Of a DNA stretch of 52,456 nucleotides, positions 1-9,318 are shown piece after piece; within the stretch, counting starts at the first letter, position 1; each line of letters opens with the position of its first letter. The DNA is from an uncultured Bacteroidota bacterium (GTDB taxonomy: Bacteria; Bacteroidota; Bacteroidia; Chitinophagales; Chitinophagaceae), in contig CAIKZP010000171.1 of NCBI GenBank assembly GCA_903831935.1, positions 1 through 52,456 of the forward strand. Direction: 5' to 3'. A program made the translations under genes and the position numbers. The notes below the pieces were generated by a model. The model did not search any database and had not been told where the DNA came from. It saw only the letters and a program-made list of their open reading frames with translations.

Positions 1-62
1 CTGCATTCAAATAAAACATCTTGTATTTTTTAATTATTGATAATTAGAGTACTAAAATAAAA

Positions 63-542
63 CTAATTTTTTGAAATAGGTTTAACTGGTGTTACAGTTT
101 CTTCTTTTGTATTTTTATCGCCAAAAATGATTCCTGTAAATACTAGTGTTTGGTTAATGCAGTTAGCAGAATTGGTTGTAACAAAAATGCTTTTATGGAA
201 TTCTCCCGGATGAGACTTTTTACTATCAAAAGATCCAGTTACAATACCAGTGCCCCCTGGTGCAATTGCGCCTTTGGTATAATCTGGTACTGTACAGCCA
301 CAACCTGCTGCCACATTGGTTATAAATAAAGGCTTATTGCCAATATTTTTTATTTGAAAACTAGCAGTTTTGGTTTCTCCCATAGTTATCTTTCCCAAAT
401 TTGCTAAAGTATCTACCCACTGTATTTGAGTGAATTTACTAGTGTCTAATACTTTGTCTAAACCTAGTTTAACTGTTGGGTTTGTATTACATCCAATGCA
501 TGCAATAATGCCTAATGATAATACTATAGCTAGTTTTTTCAT
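63..542 (-). CDS. DUF1573 domain lipoprotein
   Basis: Predicted 159-aa exported lipoprotein of unknown function. The chosen ATG at 542 gives a clean lipoprotein signal (MKKLAIVLSLGIIACIGC); a longer in-frame start at 596 would put a basic, non-signal stretch in front. The body is a single DUF1573 Ig-like/MSP-like beta domain: a segment reading NLGKI..GE....F.IKN.GN.PL.I.N, the signature GCGCTVPDY, then PGG.G.....FDS and HPGEFHKSIFV. The start lies 1 bp after the nusB stop (544-546), so it is almost certainly translated from the nusB transcript. The nusB/DUF1573 pairing is common in Bacteroidota. Family assignment is firm; the role (perhaps periplasmic scaffolding) is unknown. Confidence 0.85.
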   Translation of the reverse strand: MKKLAIVLSLGIIACIGCNTNPTVKLGLDKVLDTSKFTQIQWVDTLANLGKITMGETKTASFQIKNIGNKPLFITNVAAGCGCTVPDYTKGAIAPGGTGIVTGSFDSKKSHPGEFHKSIFVTTNSANCINQTLVFTGIIFGDKNTKEETVTPVKPISKN

Positions 543-543
543 T

Positions 544-1479
544 TTAAGCTTGGGTTTTATTTTTAAAATTGATTTTATGAATATCCCCATTTTCAATAAA
601 CTCTTTATGAATACTGTCTAAAATACCATTTACAAATTGACCACTTTGGGCTGTACTATAATCCTTGGCCAAATCAATGTATTCGTTGATGGTAACTTTA
701 GTTGGAATGGTTTCAAAATACAATAATTCACAAACACCTAAACGCATTAGAATCATATCAATCAAAGCAATCCTTTCTGAATCCCAGTTTTTCAATTTTG
801 GTTTTATCAATTCAGCGGTATATTCCTTTTTTTCTATGGCGGTGGTTAATAATGTTCTGGCAAAATTCCATTTTTCTGCACCTACTAATTCTTGTAAATT
901 AAATGTCGCTGGTTTTTGAAGATAATTGAGCACCAATTGATCCATCATTTCAGCATCGTCGTCCCAGTTAGAAAACAACTCTTCAATATGTGTAATAAAA
1001 TCTTCATTAGGTAACATTAAAGTAGTGAAAATCAATTTCATGATCTCTCTTTCTTTTAATGTATCCCTGCTTTGTGCGGTTATATATTCTTGGTATTTTT
1101 CGGTTAAAGTAAGGTCTTGGTAGATCTTTTTAACCAATTCTTTATCAATTTTAAGGGAAGGCTTTAATAGTTCTAGGGCTTTAATAAAAGTATTAGATTC
1201 TATGATTTGCCATAGTAATTCATTGCCTGAAATTTTAGTATTAACATTCAAATCTGCATCTGAAGGTAAATTCTTGGCTGCTCTCTGTCTAGAACTTGTT
1301 TCAGCAAAACGAGCCACTTCTGTAATGAAATAGACTAAATAAACAAACAATTCGGTTGTTTGATCTAAATGTTTTTGTAACTGACTAACTGGGTTTTTAA
1401 ACACATTTGGCGTTTCCGCCGTCTCTATCATGTAGAGCAACTGCATTACCTTAACACGTATATTTCTTCTACTAATCAT
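544..1479 (-). CDS. nusB: Transcription antitermination protein NusB
   Basis: NusB is an RNA-binding factor that with NusE/S10 builds the antitermination complex on rRNA operons. The 311-aa protein is about twice the length of the E. coli protein, as is usual in Bacteroidota. It opens with SRRNIRVKVMQLLYM, followed by a long helical insert. The C-terminal part carries the conserved NusB features: a stretch around DSERIALIDMILMRLGVCELLY, PTKVTINEYIDLAKDYS and the terminal motif FVNGILDSI. The ATG at 1479 is the only sensible start. It is first in a two-gene unit with the DUF1573 lipoprotein and is divergent from groES. Confidence 0.93.
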   Translation of the reverse strand: MISRRNIRVKVMQLLYMIETAETPNVFKNPVSQLQKHLDQTTELFVYLVYFITEVARFAETSSRQRAAKNLPSDADLNVNTKISGNELLWQIIESNTFIKALELLKPSLKIDKELVKKIYQDLTLTEKYQEYITAQSRDTLKEREIMKLIFTTLMLPNEDFITHIEELFSNWDDDAEMMDQLVLNYLQKPATFNLQELVGAEKWNFARTLLTTAIEKKEYTAELIKPKLKNWDSERIALIDMILMRLGVCELLYFETIPTKVTINEYIDLAKDYSTAQSGQFVNGILDSIHKEFIENGDIHKINFKNKTQA

Positions 1480-1530
1480 CTATAAGAACTTATTTGGAAG
1501 GCGCGAAGGTATCAAATAAATCGAGCAGCA

Positions 1531-1538
1531 CAAAAATA
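1531..1538 (-). promoter_or_regulatory. Candidate -7 box for nusB
   Basis: On the minus strand this reads TATTTTTG, an exact match to the Bacteroidota -7 element TAnnTTTG, 52 nt from the nusB start. A -33 TTTG at the best distance is not obvious, so this rests on the -7 box only. Confidence 0.4.
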
Positions 1539-1549
1539 CCTTATGCAAT

Positions 1550-1586
1550 TTTGGCACAGTTCTATACAAATCAGCCCTTATATTTG
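1550..1586 (+). promoter_or_regulatory. Candidate groESL promoter
   Basis: TTTG at 1550-1553 and TATATTTG at 1579-1586 resemble the Bacteroidota -33/-7 pair. The 25-bp spacing is somewhat longer than usual. It predicts a leader of about 135 nt containing two small dyads, CATAG/CTATG near 1600-1615 and TCGAC-ATA-GTCGA at 1676-1688. No CIRCE element is present. Confidence 0.45.
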
Positions 1587-1727
1587 TAAAGTTTCTGACA
1601 TAGTTTGCTATGGACCATATCTGTTTTAGTCTGTTTTCTGAAAATATGACCTATAACTCCTGACTGGCATAATAATCGACATAGTCGAAACACATTATTA
1701 ACTCAATCAAATAAAAAACAATAACGT

Positions 1728-2009
1728 ATGGCTAAAAAATTGCACGTTACTCCGCTACATGACCGAGTAATCGTTAAGCCTGCCGCTGCTGAAGAGAAAA
1801 CTGCAGGCGGAATCATCATCCCAGATACTGCAAAAGAAAAACCACAACGTGGTTCTATTGTTGCTGTGGGTACAGGTAAGAAAGATGAACCAATCACTGT
1901 TAAAGTTGGCGACAATGTATTGTATGGCAAATACGCCGGTACAGAAATCACTATTGAAGGTCAAGATTTGTTGATCATGAGAGAAAGTGATATTCTAGCG
2001 ATTGTTTAA
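1728..2009 (+). CDS. groES: Co-chaperonin GroES
   Basis: A 93-aa co-chaperonin that caps the GroEL ring in the cytoplasm during ATP-driven protein folding. The sequence is typical from end to end: [20 protein letters not shown] at the start of the fold, the mobile-loop region [19 protein letters not shown], then [25 protein letters not shown] and a C-terminal [10 protein letters not shown]. The length is normal for the family. It lies 79 bp before groEL in the same direction, and the two probably share the promoter at 1550-1586. Confidence 0.97.
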   Translation: MAKKLHVTPLHDRVIVKPAAAEEKTAGGIIIPDTAKEKPQRGSIVAVGTGKKDEPITVKVGDNVLYGKYAGTEITIEGQDLLIMRESDILAIV

Positions 2010-2088
2010 TTAAATTAATTCAACGTCTTCATTGACTTGAATAATTTAAATAACAATTCCTTTTTCTAACATTACAAAATCAGTATAA

Positions 2089-3726
2089 ATGGCTAAACAA
2101 ATTTTCTTCGATATCGAAGCAAGAAACAAAATGAAAAAAGGCGTTGACACTTTAGCCAACGCAGTTAAAGTAACCCTAGGACCAAAAGGTCGTAACGTGG
2201 TTATTGAAAAAAAATTCGGTGCACCTCAAGTAACTAAAGATGGTGTTACTGTTGCAAAAGAAATAGAATTAGAAGATGCTATTGAGAACATGGGTGCTCA
2301 AATGGTAAAAGAAGTTGCTTCAAAAACAGCAGATATTGCTGGTGATGGTACAACTACTGCTACTGTTTTGGCTCAAGCAATTATTAGCGAAGGTTTGAAA
2401 AACGTTGCTGCTGGTGCAAATCCTATGGATTTAAAACGTGGTATCGACAAAGCAGTTGCTAAAGTTATTGAAAGCTTACGCTCACAATCTCAAGCAGTTG
2501 GTAACGATTCTAAAAAAATTGAACAAGTAGCAACCATATCAGCAAATAGTGATAGCGAAATTGGCAAATTAATTGCTATGGCTATGGCTAAAGTTGGTAA
2601 AGAAGGTGTTATTACTGTTGAAGAAGCAAAAGGAACCGATACAACTGTAGACGTTGTAGAAGGAATGCAATTTGATCGTGGATATATCTCTCCATATTTC
2701 GTTACTAATAGCGAAAAAATGGAAGTTGAATTACAAAATCCATACATCTTAATTTACGACAAGAAGATCAGCGCAATGAAAGACATTCTTCATATTTTGG
2801 AGAAAGTTGCTCAAAGTGGTCGTCCTTTAGTAATCATTGCTGAAGATTTAGAAGGTGAAGCATTGGCTACATTGGTAGTTAACAAATTACGTGGTACTTT
2901 AAAAGTAGCAGCTGTTAAAGCTCCTGGCTTTGGAGATCGTCGTAAAGAAATGCTTACCGATATTGCTATCTTAACTGCTGGTACTGTTATTAGCGAAGAG
3001 CAAGGATTCAAATTAGAAAATGCAGACCTTTCTTATTTAGGTCAAGCGGCTTCTATTACTATTGATAAAGACAACACAACTGTAGTTGGTGGTAAAGGCA
3101 AAAAAGCCGATATCGTTTCTCGTGTTAATCAAATCAAAGCACAGGTTGAAAATACCACTTCTGATTATGATCGCGAAAAATTACAAGAGCGTTTGGCTAA
3201 ATTAAGTGGTGGTGTTGCAGTATTATATGTAGGTGCTGCTACAGAAGTTGAAATGAAAGAAAAGAAAGATCGTGTAGACGATGCTTTACACGCAACTCGT
3301 GCTGCTGTTGAAGAAGGTATTGTACCAGGTGGTGGTGTTGCTTATATCCGTGCTGTTGAATCATTGGAAAAAATGAAAGGTTCTAACCAAGATGAAACTA
3401 CAGGTATACAAATCATCAAAAGAGCAATTGAAGAACCATTACGCCAAATTGTTATCAATAGCGGTATTGAAGGTTCTATTGTTGTTCAAAAAATCAAAGA
3501 AGGAAAAGGCGATTATGGATTCAATGCTCGTACAGAAGTTTACGAGAACTTGTTTAAAGCAGGTGTAATTGATCCTACTAAAGTAACACGTGTTGCATTA
3601 GAAAATGCAGCATCAATTGCAGCAATGTTGTTAACAACAGAGTGTGTAATTGCAGACAGACCAAAACCTGAAGCTGCGGCTGGTGGTCACGGTGGCGCTC
3701 CTGATATGGGCGGAATGGGTTACTAG
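2089..3726 (+). CDS. groEL: 60-kDa chaperonin GroEL
   Basis: A 545-aa subunit of the tetradecameric chaperonin that folds cytosolic proteins with GroES and ATP. Recognisable parts are the nucleotide-binding region [11 protein letters not shown], the [14 protein letters not shown] motif near residues 86-99, the apical domain with [19 protein letters not shown], the [13 protein letters not shown] segment and a C-terminal Gly/Met-rich tail ending GGMGY. Length is standard. The codon bias towards preferred triplets and the strong terminator downstream fit a highly expressed gene. It is the last gene of the groESL operon. Confidence 0.98.
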   Translation: MAKQIFFDIEARNKMKKGVDTLANAVKVTLGPKGRNVVIEKKFGAPQVTKDGVTVAKEIELEDAIENMGAQMVKEVASKTADIAGDGTTTATVLAQAIISEGLKNVAAGANPMDLKRGIDKAVAKVIESLRSQSQAVGNDSKKIEQVATISANSDSEIGKLIAMAMAKVGKEGVITVEEAKGTDTTVDVVEGMQFDRGYISPYFVTNSEKMEVELQNPYILIYDKKISAMKDILHILEKVAQSGRPLVIIAEDLEGEALATLVVNKLRGTLKVAAVKAPGFGDRRKEMLTDIAILTAGTVISEEQGFKLENADLSYLGQAASITIDKDNTTVVGGKGKKADIVSRVNQIKAQVENTTSDYDREKLQERLAKLSGGVAVLYVGAATEVEMKEKKDRVDDALHATRAAVEEGIVPGGGVAYIRAVESLEKMKGSNQDETTGIQIIKRAIEEPLRQIVINSGIEGSIVVQKIKEGKGDYGFNARTEVYENLFKAGVIDPTKVTRVALENAASIAAMLLTTECVIADRPKPEAAAGGHGGAPDMGGMGY

Positions 3727-3743
3727 TCTATTCAAGCATATTC

Positions 3744-3778
3744 AAAAAAATCCCGGTACAATTGTATCGGGATTTTTT
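3744..3778 (+). terminator. Rho-independent terminator of groESL
   Basis: A 10-bp stem (ATCCCGGTAC paired with GTATCGGGAT, one G-U pair) with an AATT loop, preceded by an A-run and followed by TTTTTT. Confidence 0.9.
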
Positions 3779-3809
3779 ATGTAATGTATAGATGCTTAAT
3801 TTTGATTTT

Positions 3810-4154
3810 ATGTTAACTACATCGGAGGAAGCGTTTTTAAACTATTGGTCCAAAATAAGAACTGGATATAAAACATCAATCAAGCCTTTATTAATTGGTT
3901 TATCTATTGGATTTGCCATTGGCACTGGTATTTTATTGGTGATATATTTAGGCTGGTATGAAAGAGCCAATATGCAGGCAAATACACAATTCTCTCCTAT
4001 TTTATTTCTTATTTCCATAATGGGAATTTCTATTTTCATGGCATTTATATATAGAAATTACCAATGGGAAAACAATGAACAACGATATTTGCAAATCAAT
4101 GCTAAATTGTCTCGACTTAAAAAAAATCAGGCAAATGCAGCCATTGACCTATAA
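3810..4154 (+). CDS. Small two-helix membrane protein, unknown function
   Basis: A protein of 114 aa from the Met at 3810, or 120 aa from the Met at 3792. The later start is preferred because it begins with the acidic cytoplasmic head LTTSEEAFLNYWSKIRTG. Two membrane helices are clear (LLIGLSIGFAIGTGILLVIYL and ILFLISIMGISIFMAFI), joined by a loop GWYERANMQANTQFSP. A basic tail of the type KWE-NEQRY-LK follows. This pattern (YW..nR, WY.RA.M.ANsQ.SP, WE.NEQRY) is one I recognise from small conserved Bacteroidota proteins without an assigned function. It starts just after the groESL terminator, 28 bp before the FKBP gene, and probably forms a unit with it. Confidence 0.65.
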   Translation: MLTTSEEAFLNYWSKIRTGYKTSIKPLLIGLSIGFAIGTGILLVIYLGWYERANMQANTQFSPILFLISIMGISIFMAFIYRNYQWENNEQRYLQINAKLSRLKKNQANAAIDL

Positions 4155-4182
4155 ATTGCGTCTTTATATTAAATCTATGTAC

Positions 4183-4653
4183 ATGAAAAAAATGTTATTC
4201 GTTGGGGTTTTGATGGTTTTTGGATTCCTTTCTTGTGGAAAAAAAGATACAGGTTGTCAACCTGCTACTGCTGCGTCTGAAAAAGCTGCTTTGGTTGCTT
4301 ATTGTACTGCAAATGCTATTAATTATACCGAACATAGTTCTGGAATGCTATATGAAGTAATTACTCCAGGTACCGGAATGGCGCCTACTCTTACTTCAAA
4401 AGTGTTTATTACTTACAGTGGAAAATTGTTTAATGGAACTGTTTTTGATTCTCAAACCAATGCTACTTTAACCGGTTGGACATTGAATGCTTTAATTGAT
4501 GGCTGGAAAATAGGTCTGCCATTAATTAAAAAAGGTGGACGAATTAAACTGGTAATCCCTTCATCTTTGGCTTATGGATGTGCTGGTGCAGGTGCAAGTA
4601 TTCCATCAAATACCCCTTTATTTTTTGATGTAAGTTTAGTTGACGTTCAATAA
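4183..4653 (+). CDS. FKBP-type peptidyl-prolyl isomerase lipoprotein
   Basis: A probable envelope-anchored prolyl cis-trans isomerase of 156 aa. The start at 4183 gives MKKMLFVGVLMVFGFLSC, a signal with lipobox FLSC; longer in-frame starts run into the preceding gene and destroy the signal. The C-terminal FKBP domain shows VFITYSGKLFNGTVFDS, then LNALIDGWKIGLPLIKKGGRIKLVIP, LAYG and IPSNTPLFFDVSLVDV. The YGCAGAGASIP loop has an unusual Cys, and two further Cys lie N-terminal to the domain (GCQPAT, AYCTAN), so a disulfide is possible. It likely helps outer-membrane or periplasmic proteins fold; its substrates are unknown. Confidence 0.88.
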   Translation: MKKMLFVGVLMVFGFLSCGKKDTGCQPATAASEKAALVAYCTANAINYTEHSSGMLYEVITPGTGMAPTLTSKVFITYSGKLFNGTVFDSQTNATLTGWTLNALIDGWKIGLPLIKKGGRIKLVIPSSLAYGCAGAGASIPSNTPLFFDVSLVDVQ

Positions 4654-4795
4654 TAACATCCTATATATTATAAATAAATTTTATAATTCAGGTGTAAAAG
4701 GGTTGAATTCAGTGATTTTTTGCCATTTTTAATAGAAAGAAATTCTTATTAAAACCAAACTAGTGTTGGGTATCAATAATTCATTATCATTCCCC

Positions 4796-4803
4796 TATCT
4801 TTG
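4796..4803 (+). promoter_or_regulatory. Candidate secDF promoter -7 box
   Basis: TATCTTTG, followed by CCCC, matches TAnnTTTG 34 nt before the secDF ATG. A GTTGGG at 4765-4770 could be the -33 element, at a long spacing of 27 bp. Confidence 0.5.
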
Positions 4804-4836
4804 CCCCTCGAAAAAATAATGTAAACCGTTACTAAT

Positions 4837-7800
4837 ATGCAACTGAAAGGTTTAGTGCGCTTCTTTGCGATTGCTCTGATTTTGATCTGTGTGTATCAAT
4901 TATCATTTACTTGGTTTGTAAGAAACCATGAAGCTGAAATGGATGTTAAAGCTGAATCTTGGCTGAAGAAATTCGCTAGCCCAGAGCAGTTATACCCCAA
5001 TAGTAAAGAACAGCAATCTGTTTATGCAGATAGTTTGAAAGAACTAAAAAAAGAACGTTTGCAACGTTTATTAGACAGTACAAAAGATTCAAAACTTGCT
5101 TTTGGATTAACTACGTACAGAAGTGCTAAAGAAAAGGAACTCTTGTTGGGTCTTGATTTACAAGGCGGAATGAGCGTAACAATGGAAGTTGGCTTGAATG
5201 AATTAATTCGTTCATTGGCTAATTATACCAAAGATCCTAGTTTCGTTAAAGCTTTAGATAAAGCGGTAGAAAGAAAGGCTAATAGTGGTGCAGATTTAAT
5301 TTCTTTATTTAAAGAAGAATATTCAATTGCAGCTCCTAATGCAAAACTTGCTCCACTTTTTGCTACAAGAAGTAATGGAAAAGTAAAATTTGATGCTACT
5401 GATGATGCCGTAATTACTTATTTAAGAGAACAAGCAACAGCTGCATTTAATAATACTTACAGAATTCTACGTACACGTATTGACCAATTTGGCGTTTCTT
5501 CTCCTAATATCAATCCAGATCCTGCTAAAAGCATTATCAACATTGAATTGGCTGGTATTAATGACAAAGAAAGAGTTCGTAAATACTTACAAGCTACTGC
5601 CAACTTGCAATTCTTTGAAATGTACACTTTAGAAAGTAAGGATCTTCAAAGTGGTATTGTTGCTGCAGATAAAGCAGTACAAGAATATTTAAATGGTACT
5701 AAAGCAAATATCGATACAGTAAAAAAAGCAGCTGTTACACCAGTAGCAACTACTACTGCTAAAAAAACTGATACTAGCAAAGCTGCTACCCTATCTTCTA
5801 TTGGTAAAGATTCTAATAAAGCAATAGTTGCTAAAAAAGATACTTCTAAAGCAAAATTGAACGAAGCACCAATGGTTCGTTTAATTCAATTTACACAACC
5901 ATATCAAGGAAAAGGTGGAAAAACTATTTTCCAATCAAATATTGGTTACATACAAACAAAAGATACTGGTGCATTGAACGACTACTTAAGAATGGATATT
6001 GTTAAAAACAAGTTCCCTTCAAATTTAGTATTCATGTATGGTAAAATGGATGCTGCTGATCCTAAAGCAAACGACATTTTAATGTTGTATGCCATTAAAA
6101 CATTAGACAATGGTCAAGCTGAATTAGAAGGCGATCATATTACGAATGCAGGTCAAGATTATGACGAGAGAGGCCGTATTGCTATTAAAATGAATATGGA
6201 TAAAATTGGCGCAAATATTTGGGCCAAAATGACTACTCGTAACGTAGACAAACCAATTGCAATTGTATTAGATAATTTTGTTTACTCTGCTCCTAATGTT
6301 AATGATCCTATCACTACAGGTAATTCTCAAATTAGCGGAAGTTATACTTTAAAAGAAGCACAAGACCTTTCTGAATTATTAACAAGTGGTAAACTAACTG
6401 CTCCTGCAAGAATTGTTGCAGAACAACAAGTAGGTCCAACACTTGGTAAAGAATCTATTAAAGGTGGTGGTTTGTCTTTCTTAATATCATTCATTGTTAT
6501 CTTCTCCTTAATGTTATTGTATTTCAATACAGGTGGATGGGTTGCTAACTTTGCATTAGTATTAAACTTATTATTTACAATAGGAATTTTAAGTGCTTTA
6601 GGATTTACACTAACTGCTCCTGGTATTGCAGGTTTAGTATTAACCATTGGTTTAGCGGTAGATACTAACGTAATTATTTTTGAAAGAATTAAAGAAGAGT
6701 TAACCAAAGGCAAAAGCTATCAAAATGCAGTTACCGATGGTTACCAACGTTCTTTATCTCCAGTATTAGATGCGCACGTTACCACCTTACTTACTGCCTT
6801 AATTCTTGCTTATTTTGGATTAGGTCCGGTACTTGGTTTTGCAACTACTCAAATTATTGGTATTCTATTGTCTTTGTTCTGTGGAATTTTGGTTTCAAGA
6901 TTAATCACAGACTGGTACATGAAAAAGAATCGCCACTTTGAATATTTCACTGGTATTTCTAAAAGAATTTTCAAACACGCTTCTTTTAAATTTATTGAAT
7001 ATAGAAAAGTTGCTTATGTTATTTCGGCTATCGTTTTAACACTAGGTATCGCTTCTTTCTTTAACGGATTTAAACAAGGTGTTGAATTTGCTGGTGGACG
7101 TAGTTACACTATTCGTTTCGACAAACCAGTTAACGAAGAAGAAATTAGAGCTGCTTTAAAAACTACTTTTGGTGAAGATGTTATTACCAAAACAATTAGT
7201 ACTAGCAATCAAATTAATATTACCACAGCATACAAAATAAAAGAAAGCGGCAACAATGTTGATTCTTTAGTAGAAAGCATGTTGTACAAAGGATTAAAGA
7301 AATTCATTCCTGAAACGGTTAGTTTCTCTGAGTTCGAAAATAAATACAAACAAAGTTCACAAACTGTATTACCTACTATTTCAGACGACCTTAAATCAGG
7401 TGCGGCTAAAGCGGTAATATTTGGTATGATTATTATTTGTTTGTACATCTTTATTCGTTTCCGTGACTGGCGTTATTCTTTGGGTACAATTGTATCATTG
7501 TTGCACGATGTATTTGTTACATTGATTGTATTTAGTTTCTTAAAGAATATTGTTCCTTTCCCATTAGAGATAGATCAGTATTTTATTGCAGCGGTATTAA
7601 CTGTAATTGGATTCTCAATGAATGATACGGTAATTGTTTACGATCGTATTCGTGAAGACAGTAAATTGATGAAAGGTGTAGATAATGCTACCATCATTAA
7701 TAGAGCGATTAACGAAACATTAAGCAGAACCATCATGACTTCACTTACTGTATTCTTAACCATTCTTATTCTATTCATCTTTGGTGGAGAAGTAACACGT

Positions 7801-7929
7801 GGTTTTGCTTTTGCAATGTTAGTTGGAGTGATCACTGGTACTTATTCTTCTATCTTTGTAGCAGCACCAATCTTGGTTGATTTTGCTAAGAAAAGACCAT
7901 TAGGAAAATTAAGTTCAGATAAGAAATAG
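4837..7929 (+). CDS. secDF: Fused protein translocase subunit SecDF
   Basis: A 1030-aa fusion of SecD and SecF, the proton-driven inner-membrane accessory of SecYEG that pulls secreted proteins into the periplasm. An N-terminal helix spans residues 8-28. The SecD motif LGLDLQGGMSV lies near 105, the P1 periplasmic region follows, and SecD membrane helices start around 543 (GLSFLISFIVIFSLML; TIGLAVDTNVIIFERIKEE). The SecF half begins near 709 with its own first helix, the motif GVEFAGGRSY near 748 and a TVIGFSMNDTVIVYDRIRE helix. Fused SecDF is standard in Bacteroidota. An Ala/Lys/Thr-rich low-complexity insert sits at about residues 288-345 in the first periplasmic domain. It is a single gene between its own promoter and terminator. 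Confidence 0.96.
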   Translation: MQLKGLVRFFAIALILICVYQLSFTWFVRNHEAEMDVKAESWLKKFASPEQLYPNSKEQQSVYADSLKELKKERLQRLLDSTKDSKLAFGLTTYRSAKEKELLLGLDLQGGMSVTMEVGLNELIRSLANYTKDPSFVKALDKAVERKANSGADLISLFKEEYSIAAPNAKLAPLFATRSNGKVKFDATDDAVITYLREQATAAFNNTYRILRTRIDQFGVSSPNINPDPAKSIINIELAGINDKERVRKYLQATANLQFFEMYTLESKDLQSGIVAADKAVQEYLNGTKANIDTVKKAAVTPVATTTAKKTDTSKAATLSSIGKDSNKAIVAKKDTSKAKLNEAPMVRLIQFTQPYQGKGGKTIFQSNIGYIQTKDTGALNDYLRMDIVKNKFPSNLVFMYGKMDAADPKANDILMLYAIKTLDNGQAELEGDHITNAGQDYDERGRIAIKMNMDKIGANIWAKMTTRNVDKPIAIVLDNFVYSAPNVNDPITTGNSQISGSYTLKEAQDLSELLTSGKLTAPARIVAEQQVGPTLGKESIKGGGLSFLISFIVIFSLMLLYFNTGGWVANFALVLNLLFTIGILSALGFTLTAPGIAGLVLTIGLAVDTNVIIFERIKEELTKGKSYQNAVTDGYQRSLSPVLDAHVTTLLTALILAYFGLGPVLGFATTQIIGILLSLFCGILVSRLITDWYMKKNRHFEYFTGISKRIFKHASFKFIEYRKVAYVISAIVLTLGIASFFNGFKQGVEFAGGRSYTIRFDKPVNEEEIRAALKTTFGEDVITKTISTSNQINITTAYKIKESGNNVDSLVESMLYKGLKKFIPETVSFSEFENKYKQSSQTVLPTISDDLKSGAAKAVIFGMIIICLYIFIRFRDWRYSLGTIVSLLHDVFVTLIVFSFLKNIVPFPLEIDQYFIAAVLTVIGFSMNDTVIVYDRIREDSKLMKGVDNATIINRAINETLSRTIMTSLTVFLTILILFIFGGEVTRGFAFAMLVGVITGTYSSIFVAAPILVDFAKKRPLGKLSSDKK

Positions 7930-7946
7930 TTTAAAAACATACTAAT

Positions 7947-7988
7947 AAAAAAATAGGCTGTATCGAAATGATACAGCCTATTTTTTTT
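7947..7988. terminator. Bidirectional terminator, secDF / lyase gene
   Basis: A 13-bp perfect stem (AATAGGCTGTATC with GATACAGCCTATT) and a GAAAT loop, with an A-run on the left and a T-run on the right. It can therefore serve both converging genes. It shares the core AGGCTGTATC with the hairpin at 10412-10449. Confidence 0.9.
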
Positions 7989-8124
7989 ATGCCAATTGTT
8001 TGATTCTATTTATTCAACCTTATTAAAGAATTACTAATTGGAAGATATTTTATATTTTAAAAGCATATTTAATCAACCATATTATTGCATACAAATTGAA
8101 AGATTTCGTGTAATCTCCAAAGGC

Positions 8125-9312
8125 TTATTTATCTAGCCATAAAATCGGATTACGAATTGGTAGGTTTCTTAGTACTTCTCCATTGGTTGGAAAATGTTCT
8201 AATCTTTCCCAAGTTGTAAAATATTTTTTGTCGTTATATTGTTGAGCAGCAAAAAATAAAAATGGTTGCGCTACTGGCCATTCGTCCCAATACATTACGT
8301 CTTTAGGAAAAGTCCAGGTAGATTTATCCATTACAAACGGCACTAAATACTCAATGGTTTTAATTAAGTTTCTACCATCTGGTAATGTGTAAGTAAAAAG
8401 GTTGTCTGATTTAGTAGATAAAATTTTTGCTACAGCAGTTAAGGCGTCTAAATCAAATAAAGAATAGCCATAAGGTTTGGTTCTTTTTAATTCTAAAGGC
8501 AAACTACCATCTTGCGCCAATTGGTTAGGATAAATAACTGTTTTAACCCGATTGCTACAATAATCTAATAAGGCTTGGTCTCCAGTTAGTTTAGCAAAAA
8601 TAGCTACTTGTAATATCCAACAAGTACCATGGTTGTTCTTGGCTTCTCTTTCTTCAACACCATAAGGATGTGTGGTTACCCAGTTTAAATATTGCGTGAA
8701 CCAATATTTTATTTTTTTCAATTCTTCTTGGTTTACAGACTTAGCATTTTCCATTATTCGAATACCCTGTGCAACTTCTGTTAATTGTATCATATCAATT
8801 AATCCAGTACTTCTTCCTGTAACTTTTCCTTTAATGGCTTGTGCATAAAGTAAAGAAGGATTCATATAAGTACTATCGTTAATAAACCAGGCCTTTAAAT
8901 GCACCATAGCGGCTTTTACATAGCGTTCTTGGTGCGTTATTGCATAAGCACTAGCCAAATTACCTACAATTTGACTAAAGCGAATCATGGCTAGTCTGTG
9001 TGCATTAAAATTATTAGGATTAGATTGACCATCTTTTTGAATATAGGGTCCATTAACATCTGCCGGATTCGGCCACCAATAATCGCCATCAGAATAAAAA
9101 TCATGGATGCCTCCTGCTGATCTATCTGTTTTATTGGCAGTAACTGTTATAGGACTTAATAAAATACTAGAATCTGCTGCTTTAATCACTCTATCTTTTA
9201 AAATAGCAATTACCTGTTTTGAAATAGCTACTTGATTTTGGGCTACACTTGCAACTGAAATAGAAATAGCAAAAATCATGCTTACTAGTTTCGTATAATT
9301 TGATTGAATCAT
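8125..9312 (-). CDS. Secreted alginate-lyase-like protein (PF05426 type)
   Basis: A 395-aa exported protein with a signal peptide ending near residue 24 (ISVASVAQ). The body matches the (alpha/alpha) toroid alginate lyase domain. Visible marks are GGIHDFYSDGDYWWPNP around 67-83, the NNHGTCW segment at 226-232 where catalytic Asn/His would lie, and GSLPLELKRTKPYGYS. It would beta-eliminate a uronic-acid polymer, but the substrate (alginate, glucuronan or other) cannot be told from sequence; families PL5 and PL38 are the nearest I can name. It follows the Tat-type isomerase gene by 6 bp and forms an operon with it. No SusC/SusD pair is nearby, so this is not a classic polysaccharide utilisation locus. 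Confidence 0.8.
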   Translation of the reverse strand: MIQSNYTKLVSMIFAISISVASVAQNQVAISKQVIAILKDRVIKAADSSILLSPITVTANKTDRSAGGIHDFYSDGDYWWPNPADVNGPYIQKDGQSNPNNFNAHRLAMIRFSQIVGNLASAYAITHQERYVKAAMVHLKAWFINDSTYMNPSLLYAQAIKGKVTGRSTGLIDMIQLTEVAQGIRIMENAKSVNQEELKKIKYWFTQYLNWVTTHPYGVEEREAKNNHGTCWILQVAIFAKLTGDQALLDYCSNRVKTVIYPNQLAQDGSLPLELKRTKPYGYSLFDLDALTAVAKILSTKSDNLFTYTLPDGRNLIKTIEYLVPFVMDKSTWTFPKDVMYWDEWPVAQPFLFFAAQQYNDKKYFTTWERLEHFPTNGEVLRNLPIRNPILWLDK

Positions 9313-9318
9313 TGTTTG

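Noticed and set aside
1-62. Feature in the first 62 bases
   Set aside because: AT-rich, no hairpin with T-run and no coding frame could be supported; it is simply downstream of the DUF1573 gene.
1552-1567. Sigma-54 promoter upstream of groES (TGGCAC at 1552)
   Set aside because: The first half matches, but the second half (TTGCA-type) is missing; the following bases read TATAC. The TATATTTG box nearby is a better explanation.
4075-4182. N-terminal extension of the FKBP lipoprotein overlapping the upstream gene
   Set aside because: The longer start buries the lipoprotein signal; the ATG at 4183 gives a standard one.
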